Positions 1 through 5,564 of a stretch of DNA of 6,133 bases are shown here, in pieces. The DNA is from Myxococcota bacterium. GTDB taxonomy: Bacteria > Myxococcota > UBA4151. The translations under genes and the position numbers were made by a program. The stretch lies in the NCBI GenBank assembly GCA_028823075.1, contig JAPKCE010000124.1, positions 1-6,133 on the forward strand, read 5' to 3'. The number at the start of each line of letters is the position of its first letter. The first letter of the stretch is position 1. The notes beneath the pieces were generated by a model. That model did no database searches, was not told where the DNA came from, and worked only from the letters and a program-made list of their open reading frames with translations.

Positions 1-1166
1 CTCCATTTTTCGGCGCTCTAACTTTGGTCATCGTGCTTTTTGATGGCGGCGTTAGCTTGCGTCTGGGCGAACTGGTTTCGGCGGCGCCGCGCAGTTTGTT
101 ATTGGCCGTTCTTGGGTTCATCGGCGCCGTGGGCTCGATGGCAGTGGTGAGCATGATGTTCGCCAAAATGGGACTGTTGCCCAAGGACAGTTGGACCTGG
201 ATGCATGGGCTGATCCTAGGCACCATCGTCGGTGGCGCCAGCAGCGTCGTGATCATGCCAGCTTTGGATTTGGCGGGTTTAGACGATCGTTTGAGCAACC
301 TGCTCAAGCTCGAATCGGCGCTTACTGATGTTCTCTGCGTGGTGGGCGCTGTCACCCTTATCGAGCTTGCCGTCGGCGGAGCCTTCGACAAGGGAGCGGT
401 GCTCTCGACTCTGGCTTCGAGCTTTGGAATCGGAATATTTTACGGCGTCTTCGGCGGCCTGATGTGGATTTTACTGCACCGTCTTTGGGGCGGTTCACGA
501 CATGAATATCCCATCACCTTGTCGGGGTTACTCATCCTTTACGTGCTCACCGCCCGAGCTGGCGGTAGCGCAGCCTTAGCCATTCTTTCGACCGCTGTGG
601 TTATCGGCAACGCGGGCGCCGTGACGCGCATGCTCAAGATGCGTGATGCCGTGAGTCTGGATCTGGGTGTCGAGCGCTTCCACGGCGTCGTCAGCTTCAT
701 GATCAAGAGCTTCTTTTTCTGCTTTATCGGCCTCATGTTGCAGCCGCCGTGGTCGCTGATCGCCGTGGGCGCCGTACTCGGGCTGGTGTTGCTGGCCGTG
801 CGCTGGCCGGCTGCCCAATTGGCGTTAAGGGGCGCAGGCTTTTCGCGCTCTGAGCGCAGCCTGGTTGTGGTCTCCATGCCACGAGGTATGGCCGCGGGCG
901 TCCTCGCTATCCTACCGGCTCAGGCAGGCATACCGGGAATGACCCAGCTCCCCGTGGTCGTGTTTAGTTGTGTGGTCGTGACCATCTTAGCCTTTTCGGT
1001 GGGCATGCCGATCATGACCAAACGCTTGGCTGCTGGCGAAGTGATTGAACAGGATGCTGGTGATGAAAACGGCGAAGCGGTCAAGCCGGCGATTCGCATC
1101 ATGGCAACTGAACAAGCCCCTCGTGAGTCGAGCGGCGAAGAGCACCCCACCGTGCCGCTGACCTGA
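1..1166 (+). CDS. CPA1-type cation:proton antiporter, 5'-truncated by window edge
   Basis: Integral inner-membrane Na+ or K+/H+ exchanger, presumably for pH and cation homeostasis. The frame is open to the left edge (first whole codon at base 3), and the family's early motif VLFDGG falls at fragment residues 11-16, so the TTG at 24 is an internal codon and the true start lies upstream. About ten hydrophobic segments follow. The ion-site helix carries ESALTD (fragment residues 104-109; Asp109 is the likely cation/proton carboxylate, codon 327-329). Before it, GGASSVVIMP stands where many NhaP proteins have an APTDP-type break. Late helices contain FFFCFIGLML and MPRGMAAGVLA, typical of the family's C-terminal half. 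After the last helix comes an acidic, probably disordered cytoplasmic tail of about 50 residues. The stop is TGA at 1164-1166. Family assignment is secure; ion specificity cannot be read from sequence. Confidence 0.93.
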   Translation, partial: PFFGALTLVIVLFDGGVSLRLGELVSAAPRSLLLAVLGFIGAVGSMAVVSMMFAKMGLLPKDSWTWMHGLILGTIVGGASSVVIMPALDLAGLDDRLSNLLKLESALTDVLCVVGAVTLIELAVGGAFDKGAVLSTLASSFGIGIFYGVFGGLMWILLHRLWGGSRHEYPITLSGLLILYVLTARAGGSAALAILSTAVVIGNAGAVTRMLKMRDAVSLDLGVERFHGVVSFMIKSFFFCFIGLMLQPPWSLIAVGAVLGLVLLAVRWPAAQLALRGAGFSRSERSLVVVSMPRGMAAGVLAILPAQAGIPGMTQLPVVVFSCVVVTILAFSVGMPIMTKRLAAGEVIEQDAGDENGEAVKPAIRIMATEQAPRESSGEEHPTVPLT

Positions 1167-1210
1167 TCAAGGTCAAGCGCCTTCAAACAGCGAATACTGC
1201 GCCTGTCGAA

Positions 1211-1984
1211 TCAGTGTCGTTGCCAGGTGTAAACATAGCGCCCGTCGACGGCTACATCTTCGGGGCCGTTGCGGTAATTTAACCGTAAGAACCAATCGAC
1301 ATCGGTGCTATTAAAGCAGTTGGCCGAGAGCTTGTTTTCCCAAGCGAGTACGGCGATAGCAGTGGGCAGACCCGGGTAGGGGGTCATGACGTAGCGAAAG
1401 GGCCCGGTTTCGTCGCCCGCATGGCTTTGTACGTAATCTCTAATCGCCTGCAAGGTTTCGTCGCTGGCGCAAGGGTGGTATAAAAAGGCGATACCACCGT
1501 GTTCGAGGTTATGCAGGTAACGCTGGGTCGGAAGGTAGGTGTATTCGCCCCAGCGAGCCCATGAAGGGCGGTGCGCTCCACCTGTTGGCGCAGGCATCTG
1601 GTAGTCGATGGGTTCGGGAAGGTAGATGTGGTTGCTGTTGTTCGCGGGACGGTTGATACGCAGACCGTCGCCACATTCGGGTGCTGTCCAGTCCGGACTG
1701 GTACAGGAGAAATCGGCAGGCCAGTCGCTGGTAGCCTCCCAGCAGGTTTCGGGCTGGACCGGCGGGCCCATGCCACCCGGAGCAGGCCCAGCGTCGTCGT
1801 CGCTCGGCCCGGCATCGGGTACTGCCGTGGGTAGGGGATCGGGGCAAACAAAGCTGGCATCGGGGCCCGGTTGCGGGCTGCCTGCGTCCACGGCGACAGT
1901 GGCGTCGGCTCCGGCGACGACCGCTTCGTTACAGGCGGTTACCGTTGGCAACAGGAGGCTCAGCATCAAAAGGCGTTGAATCAT
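1211..1984 (-). CDS. DUF3105-domain secreted lipoprotein
   Basis: Predicted lipoprotein of 257 residues. A short basic n-region (MIQR) and hydrophobic core lead to a lipobox Val15-Thr16-Ala17-Cys18; the +2 residue is Asn, which does not look like an inner-membrane retention signal by the E. coli rule. Residues 20-80 form a low-complexity linker rich in Asp, Ala, Gly and Pro, as in many myxobacterial surface lipoproteins. The folded part, about residues 81-250, matches DUF3105: PTGGAH at 133-138 (family PPTSGPH), WGEY at 145-148, then the hallmark HNLEHGG at 158-164 and a C-terminal YRNGPED. Six cysteines lie beyond the lipidated one (47, 81, 94, 104, 172, 223) and could form disulfides. ATG at 1984-1982 is preceded by AAGGA with a 6-nt gap. 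It lies 31 bp downstream of the cyclase-like regulator on the same strand. The biochemical function of DUF3105 is not known to me. Confidence 0.93.
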   Translation of the reverse strand: MIQRLLMLSLLLPTVTACNEAVVAGADATVAVDAGSPQPGPDASFVCPDPLPTAVPDAGPSDDDAGPAPGGMGPPVQPETCWEATSDWPADFSCTSPDWTAPECGDGLRINRPANNSNHIYLPEPIDYQMPAPTGGAHRPSWARWGEYTYLPTQRYLHNLEHGGIAFLYHPCASDETLQAIRDYVQSHAGDETGPFRYVMTPYPGLPTAIAVLAWENKLSANCFNSTDVDWFLRLNYRNGPEDVAVDGRYVYTWQRH

Positions 1985-1990
1985 GGTGAG

Positions 1991-1995
1991 TCCTT
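1991..1995 (-). promoter_or_regulatory. Ribosome binding site of the DUF3105 lipoprotein
   Basis: AAGGA on the minus strand, six bases before the ATG at 1984. It lies in the 31-bp gap after the regulator's stop codon, so the lipoprotein can be translated independently from a shared mRNA. I see no room for, or sign of, a separate promoter in the gap itself. Confidence 0.7.
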
Positions 1996-2015
1996 ATCAT
2001 ATCGAAGGGCTTTCA

Positions 2016-4931
2016 TCATCTGGCTTCGAGCAAACGCAAGGCGAAACGTATATCCTCGTTGCATTCATGCGGACTTTGGCTGCCGTCCTCCGCTTTGGTC
2101 ACCGATTCGACCAAGGCGCGCAAGCGTTCCGAGTTTTTAGGAAAAGCACACCAGCCTTGAGCTTCCATTAACTCGATAAAAGAAGCAGCGAAGGGGTCCT
2201 GGACTTGTTCGAGTAGCCGTCGACAGCGCGCGAAAGTTACCTTTGCCTCGTCGTCGTGACCGAGGCGACTAAGCAGCCCAGCATGGTAGCAACGAAAGTA
2301 GATTTCAATACGTTGGCTGCTGCCCGCCCCCACCGAGCGTAGCGCCTCTTCATAGCGAATGAGGGACTGGTCGGTTTGCCCACGAAACTGAGCGATCACG
2401 CCGAGGTAGCCGAGCCCAACAGTGACCGGCTCATCCTTGGCGATGCGGCGTCCCGTCGTTACCGACTCTTGATAATGACGCTCGGCGCGATCGAGGTCGC
2501 CTCGGTCCATCGCCAGGAGCCCTAAGTAACCGTGCACCAAAGCCTGCTCACCTAAATTTCGCATCTCTTCGTACTGTCGGAGGCAGACCAAGAAGCATTC
2601 CTCGGCTCGATCAAAGCGGCGGTTAGCGAGATGAATTAAACCCGCATTACCTAGCGACTGAGCCTCGTTGTAATCCATTCCTAGCTCGTCAAAGCCACGG
2701 GCAGAATGTTCAAAAGCCTGCAGCGCCACATCAACTTTACCGATGCGGTAATAAAGGTTGCCGATAGCAGCGTGGAGGCGGGCTTCTTGGATGGGGGTCT
2801 GGTGCTTCCGCACAAAGGCCAAGCCTTCACGAACCTTCTCTTTAGCTGCTCTCAAGTCGCCGCTTCGACTGAGCAGCCGGACATGGGTTTCGATGACCAT
2901 AGCCACGACCCCCATGTCGTCACCTTCGTCGGCAGCGTGCCGCGCCGCGCTTATCGCCCGCAGGCTTAACTCTTGTTCGCCCTGCGAGATGCGGATGCGC
3001 GCGAGAAGGGTGAGAAACAGCGCACGCGTGGCGCTGCCCATACGCTCAGCCTCGGGTGCTAATTTGAGAAATAGGCTGTTCCCAAGAGCGACGGGCCCTT
3101 GAGTAAAAAGCAGCGGCACCAAACCCAGCGCGGCGCCGGCGGCATGCTCGGGTACCTCGCCAACGCTCTGCTCGAAGGCAGCAAGTAGGTTGGCGCGATC
3201 GATGCGGATCCGTTCTAGAGCGTCGAGCAACTCGGCCGTTTGGCTTCGCGCATAGAGTTGCTGCCCGAGGTGGCCAAAGTAGCGAGCATGAGCTGCCGCA
3301 AAGATGCGCGTGCGACCCGACTTGTCCAACTGATCGGCGGCGAATAAGCGAATACTTTCGAGGAGTTGGTAGCGTTCCCCGCGGTTGGATTGCGGCGCCC
3401 AGACCATGCTTTGATCGAGCAGTTCAGTCAGGCTTTTTTGCATGCTTTCGAGGGGCTCGCCGCCGACGGATGCAGCCGCCTGAAGATCAAAACCGTTACG
3501 AAAAATTGAGAGTCCGGCGAGGCAGTTTTGTTGCTCGCTCGTGAGGGTTTGCCAGGACCAGTCCAAGGCGGCGCTGAGGGTGGCTTGCCTGTCGTCGTCG
3601 CGGCTTCTTTTTTGCAGCAAACGAAAGCGCTGATTCAAGCGCTCGGCGATGCGGCTCGGCGTCAGGATACCGACTCGAGACGCTGCAAGCTCGATGGCGA
3701 GTGGCAGTCCGTCGAGCTCGCGCACGATGGTCGCGCAAGCCTCGCGCTCGTTGTCATCCAAGCGCAGTTTTGCACGGCGCTCCTCAGCGCGCTTGAGAAA
3801 CAGTTCGACGCCTTCAGTTTCACTCATCGGCTCGGTACGTAGCAGAGTTGTCTCCTTCAACGCTGGCATCCGGCGTGAGGTCAAAACGACAAACAATGAC
3901 GGGCTAGCGTCGAGCCATCCCGGGATGATCGCAGCGATTGGCGCATCGACTCGATCGCAGTTGTCCAGCAACAACAGCATGCGCCCTCGGTTGGCGATGG
4001 CGCGTGCAAGGGTTGCGATCTGTTGTTCGTTTTCTGCCTGGTTGAGCGGAATCGCTAAGGTCGAAGCGACAGCGTGCAAAAAGCCGTCCTCATCTTTGCA
4101 GGAGGCCAGATCGATACGCCAGGCGCCGCTGCGAAAGGCGTGGGTTGTCGCCAGGGCGGCGGCCAGGGTGATGCGGCTTTTACCCACCCCCGCGGGGCCA
4201 ACCACCGCCAAGCAACGCTGTCCTGCCATCAGCGCATCTTTAACATTTTCAATGTCTTGCCGACGCCCGACGGTGGCGTCCTTGGGTTCGTTGAGGTTGC
4301 TTCGCTCGGGGCTCAGGCTGCGTAGGTCTGGGAAACTCCGCGCTCGTAGTTTGGCGCTGTAGACCTGGACCAGATCGATTGCCTCGCTGCGATCGGGGAG
4401 GCGGTGAATGCCGAGCTCGCGATGCTCACCTCGTGGTTTGTCGAGTCCATCCCAAAGAGCTTGAGTCGTAACGATCTGGCCGCCGTGAGCAGCTGATGCG
4501 ATGGCCAGACAGCGATGCACGATAGGGCCACTGTAGCTGCGTCGATCGGTGGTCGCGTCAGCCGATGCTTCGGCCCATGCGCTATGAATGCCCATGCGAA
4601 CCCTCAATCCGCACCACAGCCGGCGACCTTCGCCATCGACTTCAATCTGGGCGTTTTCTTGGTCGAGCAGCGCTTCGGGCCAGTCGGCCTCGGCGAGCGC
4701 CTCTTGAACTCCAAGGCAAAACTCCAAGGCTTGGTCGGCCTTTTCGAATGCCACCAAGAAAGCGTCGCCTTCGGTACGTACTTCGTAGCCATCACAAGTA
4801 GCGAGTTGTGCGCGAAGAATGGCATCGTGTTGGGGCAAGGCAAGGCGCATAGCGGCTTCGGCGCGTTCCCACAGGCGCGTCGAGCCTTGAATATCGGTAT
4901 GCACTAAAGTGACCAGCGTTGGCGCCGCCAT
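2016..4931 (-). CDS. Cyclase-homology / STAND NTPase / TPR regulator (probable pseudocyclase)
   Basis: Large cytoplasmic signalling protein of 971 residues, numbered from the ATG. Residues 5-190 form a class III nucleotide cyclase homology domain: HTDIQGST with metal ligand Asp13, RTEGDAF with Asp56, LRVRMGIH at 109-116, and SYSGPIVHR at 132-140. Purine-selecting and catalytic positions are altered (Arg52, Ser132, His139, Ala143), so catalysis is doubtful. A STAND/NB-ARC-like ATPase follows: VGRR at 221, Walker A GPAGVGKS at 245-252, Walker B LLLLDNCD at 319-326, LTSR at 350-353, GLPLAIELAA at 408-417, then a winged-helix region with ALDWSW near 455 and RYQLLESIR at 520-528. The C-terminus has TPR-type repeats about 40 residues apart (near 723, 760, 800, 840, 879). 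No DNA-binding domain is visible, unlike mycobacterial cyclase-ATPase-HTH proteins such as Rv0386. The likely role is signal integration through protein contacts. ATG at 4931 is chosen because AAGGAG lies 6 nt upstream; the TTG at 4937 directly abuts that site. Confidence 0.95.
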   Translation of the reverse strand: MAAPTLVTLVHTDIQGSTRLWERAEAAMRLALPQHDAILRAQLATCDGYEVRTEGDAFLVAFEKADQALEFCLGVQEALAEADWPEALLDQENAQIEVDGEGRRLWCGLRVRMGIHSAWAEASADATTDRRSYSGPIVHRCLAIASAAHGGQIVTTQALWDGLDKPRGEHRELGIHRLPDRSEAIDLVQVYSAKLRARSFPDLRSLSPERSNLNEPKDATVGRRQDIENVKDALMAGQRCLAVVGPAGVGKSRITLAAALATTHAFRSGAWRIDLASCKDEDGFLHAVASTLAIPLNQAENEQQIATLARAIANRGRMLLLLDNCDRVDAPIAAIIPGWLDASPSLFVVLTSRRMPALKETTLLRTEPMSETEGVELFLKRAEERRAKLRLDDNEREACATIVRELDGLPLAIELAASRVGILTPSRIAERLNQRFRLLQKRSRDDDRQATLSAALDWSWQTLTSEQQNCLAGLSIFRNGFDLQAAASVGGEPLESMQKSLTELLDQSMVWAPQSNRGERYQLLESIRLFAADQLDKSGRTRIFAAAHARYFGHLGQQLYARSQTAELLDALERIRIDRANLLAAFEQSVGEVPEHAAGAALGLVPLLFTQGPVALGNSLFLKLAPEAERMGSATRALFLTLLARIRISQGEQELSLRAISAARHAADEGDDMGVVAMVIETHVRLLSRSGDLRAAKEKVREGLAFVRKHQTPIQEARLHAAIGNLYYRIGKVDVALQAFEHSARGFDELGMDYNEAQSLGNAGLIHLANRRFDRAEECFLVCLRQYEEMRNLGEQALVHGYLGLLAMDRGDLDRAERHYQESVTTGRRIAKDEPVTVGLGYLGVIAQFRGQTDQSLIRYEEALRSVGAGSSQRIEIYFRCYHAGLLSRLGHDDEAKVTFARCRRLLEQVQDPFAASFIELMEAQGWCAFPKNSERLRALVESVTKAEDGSQSPHECNEDIRFALRLLEAR

Positions 4932-4937
4932 GCTCAA

Positions 4938-4943
4938 CTCCTT
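4938..4943 (-). promoter_or_regulatory. Ribosome binding site of the cyclase-like regulator
   Basis: Read on the minus strand this is AAGGAG, followed by six bases and ATG at 4931-4929. This is near-ideal Shine-Dalgarno spacing and settles the start. The in-frame TTG at 4937-4935, which would add two residues, touches the AAGGAG and cannot be the start served by it. Confidence 0.8.
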
Positions 4944-5051
4944 CGCTTCTCTGCGCTCTGCGATGACCCTGCCCGAGCGGTTGTTCTTTCACAAACTGAT
5001 TTGCTACTCGCCAAAGACGAGAAGGCTGTGGGCGCCTTGAATTGGATCTGC

Positions 5052-5078
5052 GCGGTATGGTTTTTCGAGCATACCCGC
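5052..5078. repeat. Imperfect inverted repeat (hairpin) between SCP2 gene and regulator gene
   Basis: GCGGTATG at 5052-5059 can pair with CATAC-C-CGC at 5070-5078, giving eight pairs with one bulged C (5075) around a 10-base loop containing a T5 run (A5 on the minus strand). GGTATG/CATACC alone is a perfect 6-bp inverted repeat. It sits 40-66 bp past the SCP2 stop and about 120 bp before the regulator's start. No T-tract follows the stem on either strand, so it is not a classical intrinsic terminator. It could be an operator, an mRNA processing or stability element, or chance. I see no convincing sigma70-type promoter for the regulator in the rest of the 4938-5117 gap. Confidence 0.4.
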
Positions 5079-5117
5079 ACACGCATCATCGGATTTTCGT
5101 TCAATGGACCAAGGCCC

Positions 5118-5426
5118 TTAGAAGATCTGTCCGAGCTTCATGGCTAGGGCGATATCACCTTCGACGCGCAGCTTGCCCATCATGAACAAGGTTGTTCCGG
5201 AAGCTTTGCCTTGCACCATGTCGGTAAAGTCGCTGGCGGCAAGTGAGATGGTCGCTCCCGCTGCATCCGTTTTCCCGGCGGTCACCGAATTGTCGTTACG
5301 GTTGACGACGTAGTCACAGCCACCGTCACCTTCGATGCAGAACTGATAGATAACGTCTTCGTTGTTTTCTAAAGCTGCGACGGTTTTGGTGATTTGGCCT
5401 TCGAAAATTTCGCTTGGGGTCGTCAT
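5118..5426 (-). CDS. SCP2 sterol-binding-domain protein
   Basis: Small single-domain protein of 102 residues with no signal peptide, presumably cytoplasmic. The SCP2 fold encloses a hydrophobic tunnel that binds lipids such as fatty acyl chains or sterols in characterised relatives. Visible family signatures are the N-terminal IFEGQI helix, the central strand region with YQFCIEGDGG, the GATISLAASDFTDMVQGK helix typical of the domain, and the C-terminal signature LFMMGKLRVEGD followed by IALAMKLGQIF, which closes the fold. The length is about that of a bare SCP2 domain. The start at ATG 5426-5424 is preferred because AAGGA lies nine bases upstream. An in-frame GTG at 5477 would add 17 residues (MKHPQCAPEPGKQGTCT) that do not look like part of the domain. 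It is divergent from the plsC-like gene and upstream of the cyclase-like regulator on the same strand, 186 bp away. The ligand is unknown. Confidence 0.93.
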   Translation of the reverse strand: MTTPSEIFEGQITKTVAALENNEDVIYQFCIEGDGGCDYVVNRNDNSVTAGKTDAAGATISLAASDFTDMVQGKASGTTLFMMGKLRVEGDIALAMKLGQIF

Positions 5427-5435
5427 TGTGCAAGT

Positions 5436-5440
5436 TCCTT
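5436..5440 (-). promoter_or_regulatory. Ribosome binding site deciding the SCP2 gene start
   Basis: AAGGA on the minus strand, nine bases before ATG at 5426. It lies inside the longer GTG-initiated reading (5477) and argues that the shorter, 102-residue protein is the real one. Confidence 0.65.
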
Positions 5441-5459
5441 GTTTGCCTGGTTCGGGCGC

Positions 5460-5488
5460 ACATTGGGGATGCTTCACCGGCGCGTCAA
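5460..5488 (-). promoter_or_regulatory. Possible weak sigma70-type promoter for the SCP2 gene
   Basis: On the minus strand TTGACG (5488-5483) matches the -35 consensus at five of six positions. Exactly 17 bases further on, CAATGT (5465-5460) sits at the -10 position but matches TATAAT poorly. The implied transcript would begin near 5453 with a leader of roughly 27 bases containing the AAGGA. The spacing and -35 are suggestive, the -10 is not, so this is a candidate only. Confidence 0.25.
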
Positions 5489-5547
5489 GTTCACGCCTTT
5501 ACCACTGTCCCTTGCAAACCGGGTGCTCTTTATGCTGCATGCTGAGC

Positions 5548-5553
5548 AAGGAG
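5548..5553 (+). promoter_or_regulatory. Ribosome binding site deciding the acyltransferase start
   Basis: AAGGAG on the plus strand, eleven bases before an in-frame TTG at 5565. All three minus-strand genes here also use AAGGA-type sites, which supports it. The competing ATG at 5532 has only a GGTG (5522-5525) upstream. The spacing of eleven is longer than ideal, so the start remains open. Confidence 0.5.
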
Positions 5554-5564
5554 ACCAACGCGCT

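Larger units (their letters stand above)
5427..5564. other. Divergent intergenic region between SCP2 and plsC-like genes
   Basis: This 138-bp stretch must hold the 5' signals of both divergent genes, unless the acyltransferase starts at ATG 5532, which shortens it to 105 bp. On the plus strand a TATGCT (5531-5536) could serve as a -10 for an acyltransferase transcript starting near 5543, but no good -35 lies at the right distance. I see no operator-like repeat. The region is compact enough that the two genes could share regulation. Confidence 0.5.

Noticed and set aside
1160..1210. Terminator between the convergent antiporter and lipoprotein genes
   Set aside because: Only a short GACCT/AGGTC dyad (1160-1174) and an AAGG/CCTT pair are visible, with no T-tract on either strand. 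This is too weak to call an intrinsic terminator.
1384..1860. Second minus-strand frame of 158 codons inside the lipoprotein gene
   Set aside because: It has Arg/Pro/Thr-rich low-complexity composition and no recognisable family, while the overlapping frame carries a lipobox and DUF3105 motifs.
3603..3615. A6 run (AAAAAAG on the minus strand) inside the regulator as a -1 frameshift site
   Set aside because: The reading frame divides it as CAA AAA AGA, not A AAA AAG, so the slippery heptamer is out of phase. The protein also continues normally past it with conserved motifs.
3649..4362. Long plus-strand open frame (237 codons) antisense to the regulator gene
   Set aside because: Its product is rich in Ser, Arg and Ala with no domain or motif, and the opposite strand encodes well-conserved STAND motifs across the same bases. 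It is a shadow frame.
5022..5038. AAGGC/GCCTT dyad upstream of the regulator gene
   Set aside because: A five-base stem is expected by chance in GC-rich DNA, and no adjoining T-tract or promoter element supports a function.
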